From Bacteriovoracaceae bacterium (GTDB lineage: Bacteria; Bdellovibrionota; UBA2394), in the NCBI GenBank assembly GCA_028287765.1, contig JAQBPA010000240.1:1-32157 (forward strand): 32,157 bases of DNA. Reading direction: 5' to 3'. A program made the position numbers and the translations under genes. Within the stretch, counting starts at the first letter, position 1. Every line of letters starts with the position of its first letter. Below the pieces are notes generated by a model, which was given only the letters and a program-made list of their open reading frames with translations, searched no databases and was not told the DNA's origin. Shown piece after piece: positions 16,108 to 23,352 of the stretch.

Positions 16108-16695
16108 TTGTTAAAGAATTTGCAGATATTTTTTACAATTCAAATTTTTGTGGCGGCATTTTTCTATTATCCTTGTTGCTATACCTACGCGGTCGGAGAT
16201 CGCGATGCGATTAATTTTGGATTTCAATATGAGAGATTACTCGATCCTCGACGTTACAATCCCAATGGATATGGGATGTCGTTTGGTACAGACTATCGCT
16301 GGAAGGACCTTCATCTTTTAAGCGTGAATATCGACATGAGTTCTCTATCTACGGCGTCGGGAATTGATCCATCGGGGTATGTCTTTATAGGAAAGTTTCA
16401 CACGGAATACGGACTCAGCTACTTTCTTCCACACGGAAAATTGGGTGCACAATTGAAAGCGGGACCCGGCGCAATTTTTCTTCGTGATGGATCGAAAGGC
16501 GAAAATCGAAAAACTCCCGGTCTCGGATTAATGGGGGGCTTTGCTTTCGTATGGCGTCCCTTCTATGTCTCAAAAAATGGCTACAATTCCTTCGTAATTA
16601 GTTTGCGCGCAGATCTCTGGCGATATTTTTTTATTCAACCTTTTCTTGGAAAAACAAGTCTCACGATCGGTCCGCTTTTTGGAGTAGAATTTTAG
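16108..16695 (+). CDS. exported outer-membrane-barrel-like protein
   Basis: 195 residues. A hydrophobic N terminus (LQIFFTIQIFVAAFFYY) acts as a signal. The rest has alternating strand patterns with Gly and aromatic residues (INFGFQYERLL, GYGMSFGTDYRW, KLGAQLKAGPGAIFL) and ends in Phe (LTIGPLFGVEF), as eight-stranded outer membrane proteins do. The start is unsure: TTG at 16108 and TTG at 16120 both lack a good ribosome binding site. Not assigned to a family. It converges with the gene at 16724-18001. Confidence 0.65.
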   Translation: MLKNLQIFFTIQIFVAAFFYYPCCYTYAVGDRDAINFGFQYERLLDPRRYNPNGYGMSFGTDYRWKDLHLLSVNIDMSSLSTASGIDPSGYVFIGKFHTEYGLSYFLPHGKLGAQLKAGPGAIFLRDGSKGENRKTPGLGLMGGFAFVWRPFYVSKNGYNSFVISLRADLWRYFFIQPFLGKTSLTIGPLFGVEF

Positions 16696-16723
16696 TCAGG
16701 AACTCGATCAACTTCCCTAATAC

Positions 16724-18001
16724 TTAATGAGCCACAACGAGTGGCTCGTGTGAGATAGGCTTTGGCGTATTCAAAAGTAATCTCAAATCGAGTTTTCCGG
16801 CTGCATCGATTTCGATGTGAATTTTTTGCTTCAGTAAACTCCGATTGAATTGACTTGTGTCCACGCCATTCTTCCACGTCGACCAATCGCGTGCGGGGAA
16901 TGCAGATTTATTGTAACCGTGAAGCATCATTTCGTATTCGCCGTCAGGCCTCAGGTAAATGACCGGTCGTCCAAGGCCGGCGAATGGAAATAAATTTTTT
17001 ATTTTGTGCCCATAGTCTTTAATATCACCGCCGTCTTCTTCTGCCAAAAAAGGACCGTTTTTATGGCGATTGACCAGTACAGCAGTCGTATAAGAATCCG
17101 TGAAAAAATCGCCTGTGCTTAGAGGAACAATGACTGTGCTTCCATGATGAGCACTCGTAAATTCAAAAGGCCGTCCACCTTCTGCAAGATATCCTCTTCC
17201 ATCGGTTCGCTGAGTTGCCGGATAGGGCTTGCTTCCTTTCATGATTCCGAAAATTTTTTCGGCGGGAGCATTCTCTTTTACTTTTAAATCTTTATTCATA
17301 GGAATTCTAAACTCCTCGGTAATATGTGAGGTATCCCCTTCGACCATTTCAAAATAAAGATCGAACGGCCGATCGAGATAAATCGTATTGGGATCTGAAG
17401 TTCCCGACTGAAAAAAATTTCCTCCGTAAGAGTGGCCTTTCCATCCGGTTGTCGGATCTCCAAAGATCGGAATGGGAGAGAGTGCGCCGTTTCGAATAAT
17501 GTAGAGCCTACGACTTTCCCAAGTTGTCGGCGCATAGCCTGCGATAAAAATGATTTCGATTTTTCTGTCGTCGTGAATTAAGCGATACTTTCGAACGTCC
17601 CAACATCCCTTGATAGGAAATGGAATGATTTCGTAAAAACCTCCACGATCAAATTCTTCCCAATTTTTATAACGAATATAAAAATCCCCCGTGCCGTAAA
17701 TTTCCACATGACCATCGTCGGTGATAAAAGGCGGTGACGGATCAGCGAGTTCCCGAAAGCCATCGGTTCGCGATTCCGACAGACTGGGGGGAATAGTTAG
17801 TTGGATGAGGCCCTGTGCTAATATTTTTCCGTGATTCTGTTCAATTTTGTTATTGGATCTTCCAATTTCGGCGACAGGAATAATGCAGGTTTTTAAGTCT
17901 TCAACATTTACTTCAGGATCTTTTGGAAGAAGTTGAGTGGGGAGTAAAAATAAAAAGAAGAAAAAAACAGAACGTTTCTGCCATTCGGCCAAGTAAGCCA
18001 T
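16724..18001 (-). CDS. exported protein, possible beta-propeller carbohydrate-active protein
   Basis: 425 residues. The N terminus (QKRSVFFFFLFLLPTQLLPK) is a signal peptide or anchor. The body is rich in strands and aromatic residues, with a segment ADPSPPFITDDGHVEIYGTGDF that resembles the first blade of GH43/GH130-like propellers, followed by further blade-like segments (KIEIIFIAGYAP, TSDPNTIYLDRPFDLYFE, RPVIYLRPDGEYEMMLHGY). I cannot place catalytic residues, so enzyme activity is an inference only. Start ATG at 18001, weak ribosome binding site. A short inverted repeat, GAGCCAC and GTGGCTC (16729-16747), lies at its 3' end. Confidence 0.65.
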   Translation of the reverse strand: MAYLAEWQKRSVFFFFLFLLPTQLLPKDPEVNVEDLKTCIIPVAEIGRSNNKIEQNHGKILAQGLIQLTIPPSLSESRTDGFRELADPSPPFITDDGHVEIYGTGDFYIRYKNWEEFDRGGFYEIIPFPIKGCWDVRKYRLIHDDRKIEIIFIAGYAPTTWESRRLYIIRNGALSPIPIFGDPTTGWKGHSYGGNFFQSGTSDPNTIYLDRPFDLYFEMVEGDTSHITEEFRIPMNKDLKVKENAPAEKIFGIMKGSKPYPATQRTDGRGYLAEGGRPFEFTSAHHGSTVIVPLSTGDFFTDSYTTAVLVNRHKNGPFLAEEDGGDIKDYGHKIKNLFPFAGLGRPVIYLRPDGEYEMMLHGYNKSAFPARDWSTWKNGVDTSQFNRSLLKQKIHIEIDAAGKLDLRLLLNTPKPISHEPLVVAH

Positions 18002-18095
18002 CGATGAAAAAGATGCAAATATTGTGCCAGTTTATACAGCCTGCAACGAGGACGATAGAGGCTCACTGATCTAAAATTCGGGAATTTTTGTACTA

Positions 18096-18118
18096 CCCTA
18101 TGAAGCTATTTCATAGGG
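18096..18118. repeat. 9-bp perfect inverted repeat in intergenic region
   Basis: CCCTATGAA (18096-18104) and TTCATAGGG (18110-18118) flank a five-base loop. Fifteen bases away lies a second dyad, AAAATTC-GG-GAATTTT (18073-18088). The pair is downstream of the YqjE-like gene and upstream of the gene starting at 18001. No T tract follows on either strand, so an operator or RNA-stabilising stem is as likely as a terminator. Confidence 0.4.
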
Positions 18119-18167
18119 ATGAGACTCTTCAGAGGTTGTTCTATTCATAAAATGTAAATCCTTTTCT

Positions 18168-18608
18168 TTAATGCTCTACCCAGCCGAAGCCACCGCGCGG
18201 GGTGCTGGTCTGAATGAGTTCTGCTTCCGTAGCTGAAATATTGCCAACGAGTTTATCGATCTTAAATGTTTTTACCCAAAGGGATTCTGAGCAAAGAAAA
18301 ACGACGCCAATCAACGAGAGTAGAACCAAAATTCCGCCCGAAAGTATTTCGACCCATGCCAGTTTTTCTGGCGGGATCGGCTGAAGAGTGATGAATCCAT
18401 GGATCACCAAAAAAATCGCAGCGCAAAGGAATATGGCCAAACTAAAAAAAACAAATGACAGTATAGCTGCCGACCTCAAAGCCTTCACACCTTCCGCGTA
18501 AGTGACTGCCGATTTTTCAGCCAATTGATTCAGACTAGTTACATTCTTTTTTTGAACCCAAACACCTAAAAGCATTTGAGCGGCTCGAAAAAGTAATTGA
18601 TAAATCAT
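18168..18608 (-). CDS. YqjE-like holin-superfamily membrane protein
   Basis: 146 residues with two adjacent TM segments (about 47-70 and 86-106), an N-terminal amphipathic stretch, and the position immediately after two YqjD-like genes. This is the layout of the E. coli yqjD-yqjE pair, in which YqjE is a Phage_holin_3_6-type inner-membrane protein of unknown role. Sequence recognition rests on size, hydropathy and context rather than on a sharp motif. The ATG at 18608 has GGGGG upstream. Third gene of the operon starting at 19297. Confidence 0.65.
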   Translation of the reverse strand: MIYQLLFRAAQMLLGVWVQKKNVTSLNQLAEKSAVTYAEGVKALRSAAILSFVFFSLAIFLCAAIFLVIHGFITLQPIPPEKLAWVEILSGGILVLLSLIGVVFLCSESLWVKTFKIDKLVGNISATEAELIQTSTPRGGFGWVEH

Positions 18609-18632
18609 AATAGAAATACCCCCTTCAAAAAA

Positions 18633-18938
18633 TTAAGCTCGAATGCGCTTTAAAATAAAGCCAGCAACAAACCCAAGTCCCCCAGAAATGGCCATAAATT
18701 TCCAAGGCTGCTCTTTAATATTTTCATCCAGCGCCATGATCTTCGCTTTCATCTGCTTAACACCTGCTTGAACGTCTGCCGCTACAGGTCCCATGAATTG
18801 TTGAATCTGCTTCAAAGGAAGGCTGTCTATATTTAGAGCCGAGCTACTGTCGATGGGTCGACTATCTTTTCGATGCTTTAGAATTTCAATGGCATCATCA
18901 AAATGAAGAACTTTGGCTGGGCTTTGTTCGTTATTCAT
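18633..18938 (-). CDS. YqjD/ElaB-like small C-tail-anchored protein
   Basis: 101 residues from the ATG at 18938. A polar N terminus and a central helical region (QQFMGPVAADVQAGVKQMK) are followed by the typical C-terminal anchor, QPWKFMAISGGLGFVAGF then ILKRIRA, which matches the glycine-zipper tail of DUF883 proteins. In E. coli such proteins associate with the inner membrane and with ribosomes in stationary phase. The frame is open to 19013, but that would overlap the preceding gene. It starts five bases after that gene's stop. Confidence 0.72.
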   Translation of the reverse strand: MNNEQSPAKVLHFDDAIEILKHRKDSRPIDSSSALNIDSLPLKQIQQFMGPVAADVQAGVKQMKAKIMALDENIKEQPWKFMAISGGLGFVAGFILKRIRA

Positions 18939-18943
18939 AAAAT

Positions 18944-19297
18944 TTACTTCTTTCGCGTTAGTAAAAAGCCAAGGGTTAATCCTACCACTGCACTCGCCCC
19001 AACATAGATCCAAGGATTGTCGTGAACGGACGAATCGACTTTTTGACTTACAAGTTTTATTTTCTTTTGAGAATCATTGAACACTCGACGGCCTTGCTCA
19101 CGGACATCATTGGCGACTTCTCCGAGGTTCACATCATTGATGATTTCTTTAAAAGCAGATTTAACATTGTGATATTTTTCTTGAATGAGCTCGACAACGT
19201 CTTGTTTCGCCTCGGTTGTCGCATCTTCTAAGACCCGAAGAGCCTCTTCGATTTTCATTCGTTTTCCTTCGTTCATATTTTTAGCTGGTTGAATCAT
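18944..19297 (-). CDS. DUF883 (YqjD/ElaB family) membrane-anchored protein
   Basis: 117 residues. A long charged helix (KIEEALRVLEDATTEAKQDV to about residue 85) leads into DNPWIYVGASAVVGLTLGF and LLTRKK, the hallmark DUF883 tail. Family members are stress-induced, insert by the C-terminal TM segment and can bind ribosomes. The ATG at 19297 has AAAGGG seven bases upstream; the longer frame to 19348 is unlikely. First gene of the three-gene operon. A CTAAC-type dyad (19390-19403) lies 93 bases upstream, shared with two other units in this region, suggesting common control. Confidence 0.8.
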   Translation of the reverse strand: MIQPAKNMNEGKRMKIEEALRVLEDATTEAKQDVVELIQEKYHNVKSAFKEIINDVNLGEVANDVREQGRRVFNDSQKKIKLVSQKVDSSVHDNPWIYVGASAVVGLTLGFLLTRKK

Positions 19298-19389
19298 TTG
19301 TAAGCCCTTTCGATTGAATTCACTGTTTCGTCTGCTCGGCGCTTCCAAGCCATTGTTTGTAGGTTAAACATAAGCTGGGTCTACTAATC

Positions 19390-19403
19390 CTATCTTTCGT
19401 TAG
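19390..19403. promoter_or_regulatory. CTAAC-N4-GTTAG-type dyad, site 3 (one mismatch)
   Basis: Read on the minus strand: AAACTAAC-GAAA-GATAGGATT. It differs by one base from the dyads at 22865-22878 and 23278-23291 and shares the AAA flank with the latter. It lies 93 bases from the start of the DUF883 operon and 93 from the start of the histidine kinase, so it could serve either. Confidence 0.5.
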
Positions 19404-19495
19404 TTTGAGTGAGTGATGTTCACGCAGAAGAATAACGGATGATAACAAGGAGTTAGTCTCATTAAATTTATGCAGCTCGACTCAGTCGCTCTTTA

Positions 19496-21433
19496 ATGGG
19501 AAAACCCCAAGCAATGGCTGACGCACGCCCCGGGTTATTTTCAATCAAAAATCTACAAACCCTATCGAGCCGAGAAGGCTTATTAAAAACTTTTGGGCTT
19601 GTTGCGCTTTCAGCTTTGATTGTTGTTTTTTGTTTCATCCTTCAAAGCTATATCGAGAATGTACTGCAAAGCCGATCTTACTTTATTTGGTACCCAGTCG
19701 TTTATATCATCTCCGCATTTTGGGGCATGATACCAGGATCTGCTGCACTGCTCATGAGTTTGGTTGCGGCAGTTCTAACGATTTCGTCCGAAGGTATTAT
19801 TCACATTCAATCGCCTATCGAAATTCTTCCTCTGGGTTGCCTTGCCTTGATGAGCACGCTTTTTGTTTTTGGTAATCAGAGAAAACACCTGATCAGTCGT
19901 CAATTAGCTTTTGAACTCTTAGAAAAGGAAAAAACTCAAAGCCGATTAGAACAACTCGGAATGATCACAGAAGGTGCCAATGATCTCATTCTTCTCTGCG
20001 ATTCTGACGGACGCATTTTGTACCTTAATCGAAGAGCGCGTCAGAGTCTTGGCATTGAAAATGAAAAGAACCAATCGACCGTTTTATTTCTCTGGGAAGT
20101 TTTTGAACCCATTCTCGATAGTGAGACAAAGCTTTTTAGAGCTGCTCCTCGTGATTTGATTCAGCATAAAGTGGTGAGTGGCACGTTGCGACCAAAAAAT
20201 CATGTTCGGTTGATTCCGGTAAGACTTAGCCAGCTCGAAGTTCCGGGAACTACAAAACAAGAAAAAATATTTGCCTTCATTTTTTACGATCAGAGTCTTG
20301 AAATAGAACTCAACTTAAGAGTTCGAATTGCCAAGGGTCATTTGCCGATGGGGCTCTGGTCTTATGACTTCAGTTCTAATTTTTACGATGCTTCAGTTGA
20401 ACACGATCAAGTTCTTGGAATAAAAGCTGAAAAATGGTCGCTAGAGCGCCTGCTTGAGTGCGTTGACTCCTTGGATGCGGAAATGGTGGCGAGTTGGATC
20501 GAAGGTCTTAAATCTTCTGAAGCAGGATCTGATTTTGATCTTATTTTTCGCGTAAGAACAGAAGAGGACGAACTACGTTGGGTTCACTCGGTCGGAATCG
20601 TATTCAGGGACTCCAGTGGAAAAGTCGTCCGCATTGAGGGAGTGCTTTTAAACATCACGACCATTAAAAAATCTGAAGAAAAATTTAGGGAAGCCGTTGA
20701 ACTTCGAGATCATTTTTTTGCCATTGCTTCTCACGAATTAAAAACTCCCATCGCAAGTCTTAATTTACAGATCGAAGTTTTAAGGCAAAGCATTCAAGCC
20801 GCTCTCAAAGATCACCCAGCCGTTCAGATCGACTGTCTTGAAGTGATCGATGAATGCGAGCAGCAGTACAAACGGCTTACAAACCTTATTAATGACTTTT
20901 TAGATGTTGCAAGAATTACAAACGGCAAACTCCTATTATCTAGAAGCACGTTTTCAATTCGTGAATGGATCGAATCGACTACTAAACTTTTTTCTACAAA
21001 CTCCCTGATTAAAGTTATTGCCGAAGAGAGTGTATTCAAACTTGATCTCGAAGCCGATCAAGAACGGTTAAGACAAGTTTTGGTTAATCTTATTTCGAAT
21101 GCTGTAAAATTTGGTCTCAACCGTCCGATCGAAGTGAGTTTCGGCGGAAATGATGCCGAGATTTGGATCAAAGTTAAAGATCATGGAATAGGAATTGAGA
21201 AAAAAGACATTCGTCGCATTTTCAATGAGTTTGAACAGTCGACCCTGGGGCTCCAAAAGCGAGGTCTTGGTCTCGGCTTATATATTACTCGAGAAATCGT
21301 GCATGCACACGGGGGTCAAATTCATGTCGAGAGTCGATTGAAAGAAGGATCGACGTTTGAAATTGTTCTTCCGAGACGATTTCAGACCCATTTGCTCGAG
21401 AAGGAATCTAAACAGATCGCAAATTTAAGCTAA
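19496..21433 (+). CDS. membrane-bound PAS sensor histidine kinase
   Basis: 645 residues. Hydrophobic segments at about 32-50, 62-76, 78-97 and 108-126 form a four-TM, DUF4118-like input domain with little periplasmic sequence. Then come a coiled linker, PAS 1 (about 150-270), PAS 2 (about 283-390, ending RWVHSVGIVFRDSSGKVVRI), HisKA with H413 in FFAIASHELKTP, and HATPase_c with N box NLISNAVKF (N535), G1 DHGIGI (562-567), F box FNEFEQ and G2 RGLGLGLYI. All catalytic residues are present and there is no receiver domain. The ATG at 19496 lacks a good ribosome binding site but overlaps the stop of an eight-codon upstream ORF (TAATG). Converges with the response-regulator operon, the two stops being eight bases apart; a functional pair is likely. 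Confidence 0.92.
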   Translation: MGKPQAMADARPGLFSIKNLQTLSSREGLLKTFGLVALSALIVVFCFILQSYIENVLQSRSYFIWYPVVYIISAFWGMIPGSAALLMSLVAAVLTISSEGIIHIQSPIEILPLGCLALMSTLFVFGNQRKHLISRQLAFELLEKEKTQSRLEQLGMITEGANDLILLCDSDGRILYLNRRARQSLGIENEKNQSTVLFLWEVFEPILDSETKLFRAAPRDLIQHKVVSGTLRPKNHVRLIPVRLSQLEVPGTTKQEKIFAFIFYDQSLEIELNLRVRIAKGHLPMGLWSYDFSSNFYDASVEHDQVLGIKAEKWSLERLLECVDSLDAEMVASWIEGLKSSEAGSDFDLIFRVRTEEDELRWVHSVGIVFRDSSGKVVRIEGVLLNITTIKKSEEKFREAVELRDHFFAIASHELKTPIASLNLQIEVLRQSIQAALKDHPAVQIDCLEVIDECEQQYKRLTNLINDFLDVARITNGKLLLSRSTFSIREWIESTTKLFSTNSLIKVIAEESVFKLDLEADQERLRQVLVNLISNAVKFGLNRPIEVSFGGNDAEIWIKVKDHGIGIEKKDIRRIFNEFEQSTLGLQKRGLGLGLYITREIVHAHGGQIHVESRLKEGSTFEIVLPRRFQTHLLEKESKQIANLS

Positions 21434-21441
21434 AGACTATT

Positions 21442-22056
21442 TTAAGTCGGAAAAATAAGGTTGAAGAGCTCTGCTCTATTCTTCACTTCAAATTTTTCAA
21501 AAATTTGCGAGCTGTAGAATTTAATTGTTCCGACGGTTGTCTCACTTGAATCAGCAATTTCTTGGTTCGTGAGTCCCTTCAGAATCAGCCGGCACAACTC
21601 ACATTCCTTTTGGGTAAGTTTATGAAGGCTTAAATATCTTTCACGTCGCGCAATAAGGCCTCTCGGATTTTCCCAAATTTGCATCAACTGCTTAAGAAGT
21701 TCATCGGCTTGAACTGGTTTTTCAATTAAGAAATCAGCACCTCGGTTTAAGCCTTGCTTTGCCACCTCCACATCGAGTGCGGAAGTAATAATAATAGAAG
21801 GAATTCCAAAATCGCTCGCAAACTTAACTAATTTTAATCCATCGGGCTCTGGAGGGGTGATGTAAACGTCGGTGACAAGGGCATGAACATCACATTCTTT
21901 AAGAATTCTATAAGCTTCTGAAAATGAGGGCGTCCATTGTACGTTCAAATCTTTTTTTTCAAGCTCCTTTTTAAGGGAAAGGCCAATAAGTTCTTCGTCC
22001 TCAACTAAAAGAAGCTTACCTAATTTTGGTGGCACATATTTAGCTTGCCGAGGCAT
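21442..22056 (-). CDS. NarL/LuxR-type response regulator
   Basis: 204 residues. Receiver domain: acidic pocket D20-E21, phosphoacceptor D63 (VTDVYITPPEPDG), T91 and K113 (IEKP). LuxR-type HTH at about 147-198 (LTQKECELCRLILKGLTNQE, then IADSSETTVGTIKFY, then a typical recognition helix and NRAEL). The insert PPEPDG after the phosphoacceptor is a small deviation from the usual MPxMDG. Last gene of a three-gene unit (receiver, DHp-only protein, this gene). Probable output of the adjacent kinase and the best local candidate to bind the CTAAC-type dyads. Confidence 0.92.
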   Translation of the reverse strand: MPRQAKYVPPKLGKLLLVEDEELIGLSLKKELEKKDLNVQWTPSFSEAYRILKECDVHALVTDVYITPPEPDGLKLVKFASDFGIPSIIITSALDVEVAKQGLNRGADFLIEKPVQADELLKQLMQIWENPRGLIARRERYLSLHKLTQKECELCRLILKGLTNQEIADSSETTVGTIKFYSSQIFEKFEVKNRAELFNLIFPT

Positions 22057-22080
22057 TTGATCTCCGATTTTACGAAAGAG

Positions 22081-22323
22081 TTAGAGGCGATCTTTAAATT
22101 TTTCAAGCTGTTCTGACGTTTGAATCATTTTAAGTTCAATTTTTTTGAGAAGATCGATCGCTTCACCAACGCTCATTGAGCCTAGCTCAAGTTCCGTACG
22201 GACAAGCGTGAGGCCCATATGTGCCGCACTTAAGGGAGAGCGGATCTCGTGAAGAGGAGATGGCGAAAGTATTTTCTCACTATCGATTTGTAAATTTTGT
22301 TGAGATGATAATATTCCGTCCAT
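22081..22323 (-). CDS. stand-alone DHp (HisKA-like) phosphotransfer protein
   Basis: 80 residues. After a polar 20-residue lead comes an H box, L-H25-E-I-R-S-P-L-S-A, identical in pattern to histidine-kinase HE[IL]RxPL boxes. A second helix follows (AIDLLKKIELKMIQTSEQLE). There is no ATPase domain: the stop follows directly and the gene is closely packed between two response-regulator genes (24 and 33 bases). The ATG at 22323 has AGGGGGAAAA upstream, so translation as a separate protein is credible. It could act as a phosphotransfer relay, be phosphorylated in trans by the kinase at 19496, or dephosphorylate a partner. Truncation of an ancestral hybrid kinase is the alternative. Confidence 0.75.
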   Translation of the reverse strand: MDGILSSQQNLQIDSEKILSPSPLHEIRSPLSAAHMGLTLVRTELELGSMSVGEAIDLLKKIELKMIQTSEQLEKFKDRL

Positions 22324-22356
22324 ATTTATTTTCCCCCTACTTATATCAATTCGTTT

Positions 22357-22770
22357 TTAAATTGATTTAGACCCTTTATCAGACTTATTGATGAGTTCCT
22401 TCATTAAAAACTTGAGGTGATCTAGATCAATAGGTTTTGAAACGAAACATTCATGCATTTCTTTCGCCTTGCTTGCAGATTGACTGTCTGCAGACAAAAA
22501 GATGACTGGGATCTCATTAAGAGGACTCTTCATATTTTTATGGGCCTCTCGGAATTGCCAACCATTCATGACAGGCATCATAATGTCGACAAGCATCAAC
22601 TTTGTATCGGGATGAATTTGCAATATTTCGAGGGCTTGTTGTCCGTCAGTTGCCCAGTTCACGTCATATTCACTCATGCGAAGAAGTCTTGTGAGTGGTT
22701 TAGCAATGGCTTCTTCATCTTCGACAAGAAGTATTTTTGAAAATGAATTTTTTTGGACGAAGCTCATCAT
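22357..22770 (-). CDS. single-domain (CheY-like) response regulator
   Basis: 137 residues, receiver domain only: VEDEE acidic pocket, phosphoacceptor D62 in MLVDIMMPVMNGW, S93 in IFLSAD and K112 in SKP. There is no output domain, so it probably passes phosphate on or binds a partner. Start ATG at 22770 or the adjacent 22767, with AAGAGAA upstream; a longer frame to 22812 is unlikely. First gene of the operon with the DHp-only protein and the LuxR-type regulator. A CTAAC dyad lies 95 bases upstream. Confidence 0.9.
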   Translation of the reverse strand: MMSFVQKNSFSKILLVEDEEAIAKPLTRLLRMSEYDVNWATDGQQALEILQIHPDTKLMLVDIMMPVMNGWQFREAHKNMKSPLNEIPVIFLSADSQSASKAKEMHECFVSKPIDLDHLKFLMKELINKSDKGSKSI

Positions 22771-22863
22771 TATTCTCTTTTTTAATACAGTGCAGCACCA
22801 TTCGAAAAACAATCGACACGCTTATAACTTTTTCATAAATATCACAGGCGATTATCAAGAAGG

Positions 22864-22879
22864 CCTAACTCCCGTTAGG
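22864..22879. promoter_or_regulatory. CTAAC-N4-GTTAG dyad, site 1
   Basis: CCTAAC-TCCC-GTTAGG, a perfect six-base inverted repeat with a four-base spacer, 95 bases upstream of the receiver-DHp-regulator operon. Spacing and half-sites match the dyad at 23278-23291, and the one at 19390-19403 with one mismatch. The geometry is compatible with a NarL/LuxR-type regulator dimer. It could also form a short RNA hairpin. Confidence 0.55.
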
Positions 22880-23009
22880 TAAAGACTATTTAGCAAACTA
22901 GCGCGATTAAAGCTATGCTCACTCGCAATTTTTTAAAAACAGATAAATAACGCATCAAATCGGCCGGTTAGCGCTCACTTTTTGGCTTCGCAAAAATAAA
23001 TCTATCCTT

Positions 23010-23222
23010 TCAAAATCGATTTCGACGCTTAGGGTCTTGAGCATTTGTTTTTATAAAGCCTCGGTTCGTTCCAAGAGCTTCTTCGAAAGCAGTCACAATT
23101 TCATTAGAAGCTTCATCATTTCTTTCGTCCGTCGCAGAGAGCGGGGCATCCTCTTTGGAAAGTTTTGTCATAAGATCGGCTTCAGTCTCAGGAGCTTTGA
23201 ATTTAATGGTTCCGTTTTTCAT
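23010..23222 (-). CDS. small acidic protein of unknown function
   Basis: 70 residues, highly polar, with no TM segment or recognised family. It is rich in Glu/Asp (ETEADLMTKLSKEDAPLSAT) with a basic C terminus (DPKRRNRF). The ATG at 23222 is preceded by AAGGAAAGGG at a suitable distance, and a strong dyad lies 56 bases upstream, which supports a real gene. By that shared site it may belong to the same regulon as the neighbouring signalling operon and the YqjD-like genes. Confidence 0.6.
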   Translation of the reverse strand: MKNGTIKFKAPETEADLMTKLSKEDAPLSATDERNDEASNEIVTAFEEALGTNRGFIKTNAQDPKRRNRF

Positions 23223-23272
23223 GATGTTAACCCTTTCCTTATTCTTTTCAGACTACATGGAGTAAAAATCTG

Positions 23273-23300
23273 AACTCCTAACTATAGTTAGTTTGGAGTT
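23273..23300. promoter_or_regulatory. CTAAC-N4-GTTAG dyad, site 2, with outer inverted repeat
   Basis: The core CTAAC-TATA-GTTAG (23278-23291) is a perfect 14-base palindrome. Outer arms AACTCC (23273-23278) and GGAGTT (23295-23300) form a second inverted repeat around it. It lies 56 bases upstream of the small acidic gene. The palindrome core contains TATAGT on both strands, so it might overlap a -10 element. Confidence 0.55.
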
Positions 23301-23352
23301 TATTTCTTCATCTCGAAACGAATTGTCGTTGGTAAAATACGGGTCCGAACTT

